From assembly GCA_023374045.1 (NCBI GenBank), contig CM041779.1:146135485-146199484 (forward strand): 64,000 nucleotides of DNA, in the 5' to 3' direction. Shown here in pieces: positions 11,943 through 22,737 of this stretch (its first letter is position 1; every line of letters begins with the position of its first letter). The DNA comes from Limonium bicolor. Taxonomy: Eukaryota; Streptophyta; Magnoliopsida; Caryophyllales; Plumbaginaceae. The notes below the pieces were generated by a model. That model saw only the letters and a list, made by a program, of their open reading frames with translations, was not told the DNA's origin and searched no databases. A program made the position numbers and the translations under genes.

Positions 11943-12798
11943 CATGCTTATTATTAAGCATTCACCAATCATTCAACAACATAATTTTCCATCACAAATC
12001 AAACTAATACCAAGTTTATTCATCAAACCAAATTTCAATAATTTGTGAAAATTAAATACAGAGTATAAAAGAGAAAAAGAAGTTAGATTATCTTACCGGT
12101 TCTTCCACTCCGCTTTCAATCTACCATGTAATAACTGAGGAGTTTCTTAAGCACTTCTCTGTAGATAGAATAGAAACTCATTAGTTTACGTATGTTAATT
12201 TTTTGTAATTAGGATTGCAAAATTATATATAATGAGCTAAAAATATGAAGATGTAGGTTGAGTATATTACGGGTTCACAAATGAAATGTATTCAGCCCCG
12301 TACGACTTCAATCTGGTGAGCCCATTTAGTGATTTCCCTTTAGAAAGACACAACCATGCTTATTATTAAGCATTCACCAATCATTCAACAACACAAATTT
12401 CCATCACAAATCAAACTAATACCAAATTTATTCATCAAACCAAATTTCAATAATTTGTGGAAATCAAATACAAAGTACAAAAGAGAAAAAAGATAAGTTA
12501 GATTATATTACCAGTTCCTAAATGAATTGTTCTCCGCTCCGCTTTCAATCTACCGTGCAATAGTTGAGGAGCTTCTTAAGTATTTATCTGTAGAGACACA
12601 AATACATGTAGATAGAAGAGAAACTCAATAGTTGCGTATGTTCCTTGTTCATAAATATAGGATTGTAACATTATAATGGACTGAAAAATGAAGACGTAAG
12701 TTGACTATATTACGTGTTCACAAGTGAACTGTTTTCAGCCCCGTACGAGTTCAATCTACAACAGCAGCTTAGTAATTACTCCCTACAAAGGCACAAAC
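11943..12798 (-). repeat. Tandemly duplicated CACTA leader block (2 x ~412 bp, 4 exon-like cores)
   Basis: Bases 11943-12354 are repeated as 12355-12798. Each unit contains two related halves. On the transposon's sense (minus) strand each half has a pyrimidine-rich stretch ending AG, a 62-76-nt core containing ATTGAA(A/G/C)..G...CG(G/T)GGC-like sequence, then a GTAA donor. The four cores are about 12097-12158, 12271-12337, 12512-12587 and 12714-12782. They contain stops, so if spliced they would be untranslated leader exons. Repetition is direct observation. Splicing is inference. Confidence 0.6.
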
Positions 12799-13007
12799 AC
12801 ACAAAATGAATAAAAAAAATCAAAATTTTCACTCAAACATTTCATCGAACATCTTATGTGCACATGTAATTTCACTTATTTAAAACTGAATATATACATA
12901 AATCTTACACACACCACAAATTTAGACATCCACATATATATTTACAATCTTAATATCAACAATCAACACAACAAATACATAATTTAAACCCTAAAATTTG
13001 AACTTAC

Positions 13008-13236
13008 CTCTCCCTCTATTGTGAGCTATTGCTGCTGTCGGACAACTCGAACTGCCCAGGGGACGGCGGTGATGGCGATAGTGACGGCGAACGACACGAC
13101 GGAGATGACAGCGGCACCCACGGCGGTGAGAGTGATGGTGGCGCGAATGGTGGTCGTCCGTTTCGTCGTTCGCAACAGAGGAAGGGAGTATTGAATCCGG
13201 TGAGAGAATGCGATGAACTGGGTTCAGGGTGGTTTT
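13008..13236 (-). promoter_or_regulatory. GC-rich leader exon and start region of the CACTA transcript
   Basis: On the minus strand a GC-rich stretch follows a TTTTAAAA box (13233-13240) and ends in GAGAG/GTAAGTTC, a strong donor at 13007/13008. It is rich in CACCG/GGTGAG triplets, which makes a 69-codon open frame on the plus strand that I regard as a shadow. The position between the hairpin-rich terminus and the coding part fits the first untranslated exon of a CACTA transposase gene. Confidence 0.5.
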
Positions 13237-13239
13237 AAA

Positions 13240-13541
13240 AGATCCTATTTCGGTGGTTCCTAGCTAAGAACCGCCGAAATGGGTCCTCGATTATTTAAAA
13301 AAAAATAAGAAAGACCTATTTCGGCGGTTCCTAACTAAGAACCGCCGAAATAGATGATAAAATTAAAAAAAAGGAAAAATATAAAACACCCATTTCGGCG
13401 GTCGGTTCCTTTTTTTATTATTTACGAGGACCTATTTATGCGGTTCCTAGTAAGGAACCGCCGAAATAGGTTCCCGACCTTTTCGGTTATGTAACAACCG
13501 CAGAAATAGGGGCGCTGGAATAGACCATTTTTGTACTAGTG
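13240..13541 (-). repeat. CACTA terminus with subterminal hairpins
   Basis: The terminal CACTAGTACAAAAATGG (minus, ending at 13541) is followed by four units built on CTATTTCGGCGGTTCC and its complement GGAACCGCCGAAATAG: hairpins at about 13245-13284 and 13315-13353, a half-unit near 13391-13408 and a hairpin at 13428-13473. In CACTA elements such subterminal repeats are bound by the second element protein (TNPA in En/Spm). Confidence 0.85.
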
Positions 13542-14167
13542 TAACCTATCTAGGTAAGCAGCGGTGGGCTCTTGTCGTGAAGGCTTAAAGAAGAAAATCG
13601 ATGTTGTTTGTACCAAACTGTAGGCTGTAGCATTTGAAGAAGAAATTCCAAACTCTTTCTACCTGATCCTTCCTTTTTTATCTTTTGTTTGGGTTAGTTG
13701 TTTGTGCTAGCCATTTTGGCAATGGTTGAGATAATATTAATGTTGTACTATGGGTCGATCGACTAACTATTATGTTGTTACTATGCGGATTCTCTTTGTG
13801 GAATGTATTGGTAATTGTAGAAGTGGCCTTTTTTTGAATATTTTTGTTGTTGTTAGGTTTTTGTTTTTTTTTTATTTTGGTTAATTAAAAAACCAAATAA
13901 AATTTTGATTTTCGGTTTTTTTTAATTTCGGTTAATCAAAATCCAAACTGATGGAAATTTGGATTTCAGTTCGGCTTTCAGTTTTTAATCTAATTTTTGT
14001 TGTTTATGAATAATTCGGAAATGGTTAATTCATTTTTGGTCAAAATTTGGATAATTTGGTTTTTACCAAAATCTAATTTTTTTCAACGATTTGGATTTTG
14101 GTTAACCGAATTATCCAAATGCTCACCCCTAATTATTATTTTGTAATGTATTATTATTGTTTGTGTT

Positions 14168-14229
<62 letters not shown>

Positions 14230-14400
14230 TTATATGATGTATGTTAAGCCTTACATGGTGAGTTATATATTTTTCTCACATATCAATTTCAAAACAGATA
14301 ATGAATAATTATTGTTTCGTAGTGTATTGTTATTGGTGTATGGCATATTTTAAATTGTATATGGTGAATCAAGTATGGTTAATAAGTACAGAAATACACA
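13542..14400. other. AT-rich intergenic repeat DNA
   Basis: No gene seen. Between about 13860 and 14130 are alternating CGGTT/TTAACC/CCAAA blocks that can pair with each other and end in a CAAATGCTCACCCCTAA tail, a style typical of common plant repeat ends. The ATT microsatellite is listed separately. Confidence 0.5.
14169..14229. repeat. (ATT)n microsatellite, about 20 units
   Basis: An essentially perfect run of ATT/TTA triplets of about 61 bp. Confidence 0.95.
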
Positions 14401-14600
14401 TGCAATAATACAAAATTTGAAAGTTGCCAAAACATATCCATGTCAGGTCTTGTTTTGAAAAGTTTGAATTTTGATGAATAATGGTATAATTTTGTTTCAT
14501 TTTGGACTTATATTTTAAAAATTACAACCAATTGAAGTTAATATAATAAAAAACAATCCAGTCAACAACGACTGGACTGCCAACTCATCTTTGTCGTACC
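14400..14600. repeat. Single terminal copy of the CCAGTC/GACTGG repeat family
   Basis: The stretch from CAGGTCTTGTTTTGAAAAG to GACTGGACTGCCAAC is the same sequence, in the same orientation, as the right arm of the long-TIR element near 23.7-23.83 kb. It is the reverse complement of that element's left arm near 22.8-22.96 kb. It ends in a small CCAGTC...GACTGG hairpin. No partner arm is found to the left, so it is a truncated or solo end. The downstream bases to about 14635 also resemble the outer flank at 22738-22790. Confidence 0.65.
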
Positions 14601-17454
14601 CAGTATCACACGGACTGGCTGCACAATCGACACGCTGATTTGCGAAACCATCAAGAGAAAAAAACTTTAACTATTTGTTTGCATAATGGAAAAAAAATTA
14701 ATCATTCACTGGTCAACAACTAATGATTGCTCATGCACATTAGTTACAATGGTCAATGATTACCGGTTAGTAGCTATCAATCACTGATGAAATCTAATTC
14801 TCATGTGGGATGAGGAATCAAGTTTGAGTAATGTTAGAATAAAAAAAACTAAAAAGGGAAAATTACATGATAAACTTCTAGAACGATACAAATTTTTTTA
14901 AATATGAGTAGAAGAAGAAAAACAAGAATAAAACAATGAAAACACCAATTCTTTTGGAAGAATAACAAAATTGTTTTTCAGTGGGGCTTGCTTTTTTAAA
15001 AAAAAAACACTTATATTATATTATATGAGAAATAGTACATGCAAACTAACATGTGGAATCAAGCCCCATATCTAGCTTACACATGTCATATCTAAAACAA
15101 AGCTTACATGATAGCTTTCTTCTCCAAAGTGAGTACCTATCATCACCATGACCACCGCTATCGCCACCGCCACTGGTGCTTGTGGTGCTATCACCACCAA
15201 CATCATCCAGACAAACACGTTCTTTTACGTCATCTGCATCGCAAACTTCTTTGACAGCCATCAGCTCATCAAAGCTTTGATAAGACGCTTCATCTCTTAC
15301 AACAACATAGTTGATGGAGAACTTTGGACCCAAAACCAACCAAAAACCCGTAAACACCAGAGAAACGTAAGCATACTATACAAAACAAAGAACAAACAAC
15401 CCTTAACCAGAGAAAACTAAAAACTAATAACTAAAGAGTAGAACTACTAAGCAAAAGAATATCTAGAGTCTAGATGTTGTGCTGCTCAGCAAAATAGCAA
15501 ACCATGGAGGGGAGAAAATGATGACAAGAAGAAGATGAGAGGAAGAGGAGGGAGGAGAGGAGATAACATTTTCGCTCTCATTGACTACATTGTGCCTCTT
15601 ATCAAAATAGTAAAAATGGGACTCACTTTCAAAATACACTTTATACTAGATAAATGTAAACAAACATTAGATTAATCCGGAACACACAGAATTTTGATAC
15701 TATATCGACCGAATACAATATTGAATTATATAATTAATACTCAGTTCATACTACAGACTTTTCTCTCTTTGTCGAGAGTTTAGTTTTATCTTTCTTCCTT
15801 TTTGTTCTAGGTTCCTGTGTTACTTTCCCTCTGATTGAAGCGGCTTCTGATGCGGTGGTCATTTATTTCCTTTTGTGTTGGGGGTGTGGGTTAGTTCGAG
15901 TTAATTAAGATTGGTTCTGTCTTTTTTGAATTATGCGGGGTGTTGTGTTCTTCTTATGTTCTCCTCCCCCCTTTCTTTTTGTTCTCTTTCTTTTTTAGCT
16001 TTTTGGAATCTCCTATTTTGGATGATTTCTTCTATCTATTTTCTTTGTGTTTTTGTGTCCTTTTGTCCAACGTTCACTATTTGCATGTTGAGTTTTCACT
16101 CTCTTAATCTATGGAGGCTATGACTCTACATGTGGTTATATGGTTGCCTCTAATTGTGATTAGAAATTTGGATGGTTCACAGCGTGATTTATTCGCTAAT
16201 TTTTTGGAATTTCTGGAAAAGGAGGAACGAGTTATTGTTATGATATTTTCTTAGAGAAGTATGGTTTTGAGGGTGTGGGGGGGGGGGGGGGAGGTAGTTT
16301 TCGAGACGGTGGGAGATGAAAAGGTAGAACGACATATGTGATGAGTCAGAAAGAAAAATCGAGAAGATGTCGAGAGCTAAAGATTTAATCGAGGAGAGAG
16401 GAGTGAGAGGAGTATGGTTTCAAGGGAGGAGAGGATCACAATGGAGCAGACCAAAGTAGAAGGAAAAGTTTGACGTGAAGAAGAATCACGAACAGAGTTG
16501 TGCGACGGTCATTGAAGAAGGTCACCGATTGAGTGGATTCTAGCACACAGGTGTCCTTACCTTCACTCCTTTTTTTCGATGAGATGTCCTTTGCCAGAAC
16601 ATCATATGACGACTTTTCTCACTAGAGGCTCATGATTTTCTCAAGATTCTCTCTCATTTGAAGAATGAAGTCCTCGTTCTCTTTCGGCAAGCAATTGCAT
16701 TGCCAGAGCTTGCCCTCAAACACAATAGCGTGAGGTTCGAGTGTTACTTGGAAAACGAGCTTGTCTTTGATGGTGCTAGTTTCTATATGATTGGCTCGTA
16801 TTGCAAATGCAGGGTTAAGTTTAGTTATGTAGTTCACTAGAAGCAGGGTGTTTCTCACTGGAATATGTTCAAGATTACATAGAGCTTACTCGAGTGTCAA
16901 CATGGTCACAAGTGGATGAGTTTCTTTTGGTTTCACACTAAGCAATTATCAATTGCAATGTCTTTCTTTGACTTTCTTTGGGAAGAACATTAATCCTGAC
17001 AGTTAAAGAGGTGATTACAAAATATGATGTTTGGCTCACATAGATTTCCAAAGTTATATTGTATTGTTTCTATAAATGAATTACACAATATGGTTGCTTT
17101 GAAAAAACATACAATATCGAATTAGCAAGATTTTATACTCTAATATCAGAGAAAGAATCAGAACATTACCCGAAACGTAGAATTAAACATAGTAATAGAT
17201 AATAAACCAGAATCATTCCAAGGATTTACTATGCAGTATTTAGGGTCTATAATAAGTAATATTTGCTATGCTAAAAAATTCAGATTCTTATTATCGATAT
17301 TAATTTAGCTTCAGTCATGTGCAGTAACCCTAGATCCTAAACTCTCAATTACGTATAAAAAGTATTAAAGAGTTAAAAGTTAAGATATTACTTTATAATA
17401 ACAGATCTTATTTAATGGCTTAGAAATAATGAAGAGAAGTAGGAGACAACCTAA
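14601..17454. other. No recognised gene; mixed low-complexity DNA
   Basis: A minus-strand open frame at 15357-15046 (about 103 residues, with an acidic/Ser/Gly-rich middle) has no recognisable domain and a shadow frame on the other strand. I cannot support it as a gene. 15520-15570 is GA-rich, 15770-16130 is T-rich, and 16277-16291 is an uninterrupted run of 15 G. 16300-16450 is purine-rich on the plus strand. Nothing else is identified. Confidence 0.4.
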
Positions 17455-17794
17455 GGGGCGTTTGTTTTGGGGTAATTAGAAAAGTGAATCAGAATGATTC
17501 TCTTTCTTGTTATTTGTTTTGTCACTTTTTCCTATTTTTAGGAAAGGTAAGGGAATGAGATTACTTAAAATCCTCTATCTTGATTCCCCACAGGTGAATA
17601 TTGACCGACAATTAATGACCGTTGACCTAAAACCAATAATCGTTGATAATTGACCGACAATTATTGACCGGTTATTTATTTTCATTTTCCCTAAACCCAC
17701 ACAAACAATTAAAAAAAATCAAAGGAATTATTTCAATTTCTCACTATTCTCTTTCCTGAATCTATTCTGTTCCCACCCCATTATTTTAGCTCTC
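17455..17794. repeat. MITE-like AT-rich insertion, imperfect ends
   Basis: It begins GGGGCGTTTGTTTTGGGG and ends near CTATTCTGTTCCCACCCC. The inner flanks (GAATCAGAATGATTCTCTTTC on the left, GAGAATAG...CTTTCCTGAATC on the right) are partly complementary. GACCGACAATTA-type motifs recur at about 17601-17665. The ends are not a clean inverted repeat and no target duplication was found, so the class is uncertain. Confidence 0.35.
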
Positions 17795-17797
17795 ATT

Positions 17798-19313
17798 GGC
17801 TGCGTTCGGACATGGCGGTTATGTGGTATAAATGTGGCATTTTTGAGTTTGACATTTTTGATAAAAAATGCCAAACCGCCACCTCCGAACAACAATTTTC
17901 AAAACAACCACAAATATACCAACACAAAACAACCACCATTTATGATGCAAATATAATGAATACGGTAACAGAGGCGGAGCCAGAAAACTATAATTAAGGG
18001 GGTGAGAATATTTTAATAATATTAATTAATATTTAAAAATTATTTTTTAATAAATTAATTTAAATTTTCAATATTTTTAATTATATTTAAAAATGATATT
18101 ATATATTAAATTTGACACAAAATTAAATTAAAATTGAAATATATAGATTAATATATTATAAATTAGTTTATTTTCCCGTTTTTATTTTTAGTTTTTTTAT
18201 AAATTGGTATACTAAATTATAAATTAATGAAAAAATATATAAACAATAGTTTTAAACTAGTAGTGTTTTTCTAAATTGTTTATTCAGATACGGATAAATA
18301 GTCTCTTAAAACTATTACTATCTATTAATTCTAATAAAATATTCTACAAGAAAAAGAAACTAATAAAAATTACGATGTAAACTTTCAATTACATCAAAAT
18401 TGTTAGAGTACAAAATATTTGTAGCATATTTCAGAAATATCAATTATAAGTATTCAACTTGCTAAGTAATGATTAATTACAAAACTGTTTGTACAAACTA
18501 TTATGGTTTGTCAATATATCAAAGTTATTATATGTTTTATACCGTGCTTAATAATTAAAGAATAATTTTATATGCTAATATACGTTATTTTTAATTTCAT
18601 GGCATATCCAGTATTAAATTTAAATTTATGTTTTTGAATTTCATTAAATAATATTTAATTGAATAGAATATATTGTTTAACTATAAATATATTTTAAAAA
18701 AATAAATATTTATCAACAATTAACAATATATATAATAATAAATAATAATATATATATATATATATATAATATATTCGCTTACAGTCAATTATTTTATTAT
18801 TAGAAAGAATTGCTTTTTCATTTCAATGATATTATTTATTCCATTAAAAATTAAAATAATCTTAAGTATTAATACATTTGAAATGTTTATTAAATACTAA
18901 TATTAATCCATAAAATTTTATTATCTAATATATTTACTCTAAATACAATGGTTTATTTCTTTATTTTTTCAAATATATGTAAAAAATTTATTTATAAATT
19001 AATATGTATACATATTATAAATTAATTGTCACTAAATATTAATAAAAAATAATAATTATTAAAGGTTATAATTGAATATCTACATATATTTTAACTTTAT
19101 TAACAAAAAATTATTTTAAAATGTAATATAAATTTTTTAATTGTAACAACGAAAATGGTAAACGCACTGCACAAAACTAACTTATTCAAAACAGCCAGAC
19201 GAAATCGCCGCCTGCCGAACATTAGTTTTACAAAACAACCATCAAAACTACCACAAAACAGTCAGCCAAAACAACAGACCAAAACAACCACAAACTACCA
19301 TACCAACGCAGCC
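17798..19313. mobile_element. Non-autonomous DNA transposon, GGCTGCGTT ends, 3-bp TSD
   Basis: The element starts GGCTGCGTTCGG and ends CCAACGCAGCC, flanked by ATT on both sides (17795-17797 and 19314-19316). A 3-bp duplication with GGC-type ends fits PIF/Harbinger-like elements, although ATT is not their usual TWA target. Both subterminal regions carry AAAACAACCA repeats. The interior 18000-19140 is extremely AT-rich, with a (TA)n run near 18747-18768 and a GAGGCGGAGCCAG motif near 17970 that often marks the edge of another plant repeat. A nested insertion is therefore likely. No transposase is present. Confidence 0.6.
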
Positions 19314-19419
19314 ATTATGATCACGTCACGTGTCATTTTGAAAAAAAACTAAAGAAGCACCATCAAAATGACCCATGGAAATATCCTAGGAGCACCGGCT
19401 ACCGGGGGAGTGCAAGCCC

Positions 19420-22400
19420 CCAAAGGAGGGACCATGCCCATGTGTAGGTAGTTTGGCATATGCTCAACACATTTTCAGCCTTTAGATTAGAATTTAGTTT
19501 TTAAAATATTAATCCCAACCGTTAATAATTTTACTTAGTTAATAATTAGTTTTCAAAAATTGAAAAACAAACAAATAAATATAGAAGGTATAATAGACAA
19601 CTTTTTCCACTAAATAACTACCATCTCATTGATATAAAGACAATTTCCACGCCACATCCATTACTATTTACTCTTTTTTTTTTTATATATAAAAAAATTC
19701 TTCCTTCATTATGATTTCGGTTAAAATATATTGATGATTTATTTTTTCTCTAGAAACTAGATCGTGGGACACATTTAATATTCTTCATTTCTAAAATTAT
19801 ACAAATGAACTTTGACATCTATTTAGATTTTTATTAATTCCCCATATTTGAGTGAAAGTGTAGATATTTAAATAATAATAGATTTTTCAAAATGTAGGTG
19901 TTGATTTGTTGGATAAAAGAGTAATTTAAATTTAATCCTTATTTAGCTAATGGTGTAGATTTTAAGTAAATTGATATATTTTCCATTATTGTAAGTGTAG
20001 ATTTGTTTGACAGAAGTGTGGATTTTTAATTTTAGGAAACAATTGATAACAAATAGTGGATTTTATTTTTTTTATACTTTTATATTTATTTTTAAGGAGT
20101 CTTCTCAACAGAATTTCTAGTTTGTTATTTTAAAATGATTTTTTTACTTAAAACTTGGCATTTTTTATTATTTTATTTTTAAATTCATTACTTCACAAAA
20201 ACTATATTGCTAGGGAATATTTATTATAATTGATAGTTTCTTTTTTTTCTCTAAAGCTAGATCGTGTAATATTTCTTCTTTATTTCTAAAATTAAAAAAA
20301 ACTTTGATAAAAGTTTAGATTTTTCTCAACTAAGTGAAAATATAAATATTAAAGTAAACTGATAGATTTTTTTAAATGTAGGCGTAGATTTTTTTTGATA
20401 AAAATGTAGATTTTAAATTTACACAATACAATTAATAAAATAAAAAATTGAATTTATTTTATTGATGTTCTTATATTTGTTTTAAAAAAGTCTTCTTAGC
20501 AGAATTTCTAATTTGCAATTCTAAATAAAAGTTTTCGCTTAAAGCGTGGATTTTTTTTTTTCAAATCACTTATTAGTGCCATTTCGGTTAAAAAATTGAT
20601 GGAAATTGTGGGAATATTTACTTTTGACATGCATTTATATTTTTATTAATTTCTGAAAGTGTAGATATTTAGGTAAAATGATAGATTTTTAAAATATAGT
20701 GTAGATTTGTTTGATAGACGTGTAGATTTTTATAATAATCATCATTCAAGTGAAAGTGTATATATTTAAGTAAAATGATGGATTTTTCAAAATGTAGGTG
20801 TAGATTTGTTTGATAGTAGTGTAGATTTGTTTGATAGAAGTGTAGATTTGTTTAATAGATGTGTAGATTTTTATAATTGTATATATATTTAAGAAAATGA
20901 TAGATTTTTCAAAATGTAGGTGTGGCGTTGTTTGATAAATGCAGATTTTTAGTAATTTCTCATTTATTAGAAGTGTACATATTTAAGTAAAATGATAGAT
21001 TTTATAAAATGTTTGTGTAGATTTGTTTAGTAAAATGTAGATTTTGAATTTTTGCAATACAACTCTAAAAATGGAAGAGTTAAATTTTTAGTGAGTAACA
21101 AATAAATATAACACAACAATTTCACTTGTGATGTTTTATATTTTTTAAAGGTTGATGTCAAAAGATTTTGGGAAAATACATCTCCCACCATGACGTTTGG
21201 CGAAATTGCACAGCCCACCCACGAGGTTTCAAAAATTTACACAGCCACCATTGGTTTCCACAATTTTACATCCAGCAACTTTCTAATATTTGATCACTTA
21301 AAAGATGGTTTAAATGATATCCTAATTTGATGAAACTTACATGATATTAAAGTGTTATATTTTGTAAACATGAAATCCACTTTTTAAGCTCATATATGAT
21401 CTGTGGGACCCGATGAACGTGTCTGAAATTGCACAGCCCACCACAGGTCATATATGACCTTAAAAAAACTTTGGATTTGACATGAAACAAAAATATAACA
21501 ACTTAGAATCGTCATGTAAAGGTTCATCAATTTTGAACAACATTTACCATCTTTTAAGTTGATCAAATATTAAAAAAGGTGTGGATGTAAAATTAGGAAA
21601 CCACATGGTGGGCTGTTGTAATTTGAAAACTTGGGGTGGGGCTGTGTTAATTTCGCCAAACGTCATGGGGGGCGATGTAATTTTCCCAAAGATTTTTCTA
21701 ATTGCTTATTTTTAACCAATTTGCTTAAAATGTGGATCTTTATCTTTTTTTTTCTAACTAGATGAGCTACATCTACATTTAAAAAAAAATTGATGGTTTA
21801 ACCTTTTTTGCAAATTAGATCGTATGAATATAATCTCATTAATATTAATTCTCATTTATGTAAAAGTGTAGATATAAGTACATGACCCAATAAAAATGCA
21901 AGTGTATATATATTTGATAGAAGTAACACTTTTATTAATTTCTTTTTTAGGTAAAAGTGTAGATATTTATCTAAAAGGATAGATTTTTTAAACTGCAGGT
22001 GTCGATTTGTTTGATCAAAGTGTACATTTTTAATTTAGACATCACAATTTTAAAAATGAAAGAGTGGATTTTTAGTTAGTAATAAATAAACTCAGCCCAC
22101 CAACTTATCTTCTTATATTTAATTTAAAGAATTCATGTCAAAAAAAAAATTGCTCAAAACTTGGGTTTTATTTTTCAAATCATCATTCCATTTCAATTTA
22201 AGATCGTGCGAATATTGATCATGGAAGAGGTTTACTTTTTCTTTATTTTCAAAATTAAAAATTTAATTTTACATCTATCACCATCCATTTCAATTTTTGA
22301 TAAAAACAATTTTACATCGTGGGAATATTGATGGTGGAGAATGTTTTTTTTCTTTATTTATAATACTACAAATTGATTTTGACATCCATACCCTTATAAT

Positions 22401-22510
22401 AAACAATGGAATATAAACCATCCATTTATTTTTTAAAGATTCAATGGCTATGATTTAATTGAGCACCATGCCCAAAAATAATCTTGGGCAGCTTCCCCTC
22501 ATTGACTATC
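19420..22510. repeat. Decayed array of ~380-480-bp units with GTGTAGAT motifs
   Basis: From about 19700 to 22400 the same series of landmarks recurs: a CTAGATCGTG(T/G/C)GAATA-like block, CTTCTTTATTTCTAAAATTA, TTTTGACATC, then runs of GTGTAGATTTGTTTGATAGAAGTGTAGATTTTTA. Units start near 19705, 20185, 20565, 21760 and 22180. The outer sequences TTTGGCATATGCTCAACA (about 19452) and its relative TGGGCATGGTGCTCAA (reverse strand, about 22490) are partly inverted, so the whole may be one non-autonomous element. No ORF is convincing. Confidence 0.5.
21170..21687. mobile_element. Mutator-type MITE, 518 bp, perfect 9-bp TSD
   Basis: Long inverted ends start GGGAAAATACATC and finish GATGTAATTTTCCC, and extend well inward (CGTTTGGCGAAATTGCACAGCCC versus GGGCTGTGTTAATTTCGCCAAACG). 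The perfect 9-bp direct repeat AAAGATTTT flanks it at 21161-21169 and 21688-21696. A 9-bp duplication with long TIRs is the Mutator signature. An internal copy of GAAATTGCACAGCCCACC occurs near 21426. It sits inside the GTGTAGAT array and is younger than it. Confidence 0.85.
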
Positions 22511-22737
22511 AATCGATATTCTAAAAACAATGCGCTCTATATGTGCATGTCAATTTCAAATCACTTAATTGTCCCCACACGAAAGTTAAGCCAATGGTAA
22601 CTCCGTCAATCTTTATCATCACTAAACCATTTTAGGCTACTATCATTATTAATTAAACTAGATTTGCAAGCAGCATATTAAAGAGATCTTTCTTGACGCG
22701 TCATCCACTCACCCCATCATCATCAATCAGTACTTTG

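Larger units (their letters stand above)
1110..13541 (-). mobile_element. CACTA (En/Spm) DNA transposon, minus-oriented, interrupted
   Basis: The right (5') terminus at 13541 reads CACTAGTACAAAAATGG inward on the minus strand, the CACTA signature. A subterminal cluster of hairpins, a GC-rich leader, a long leader intron region, a TNP2-type transposase and a possible second ORF follow in the usual order. The flanking trinucleotide at 13542-13544 is TAA. The opposite CACTA end is not seen. It may lie outside the window or have been lost, so the left boundary given here is only the last plausible coding segment. The element is broken by the LTR element at 1831-8297. Confidence 0.8.

Noticed and set aside
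13029..13238. Plus-strand 69-codon Asp/Gly-rich open frame
   Set aside because: It lies opposite the CACTA leader exon. The triplet-rich composition of that leader (CACCG/CCATC repeats) explains the open frame, and there is no domain.
15046..15420. Overlapping open frames on both strands (103 and 90 codons)
   Set aside because: Neither has a recognisable domain or neighbouring exon. Coding-like composition on both strands at once is a common artefact.
15911..16123. 70-codon hydrophobic plus-strand frame
   Set aside because: It is a T-rich stretch translated as Phe/Leu/Ser. No start context or family is recognisable.
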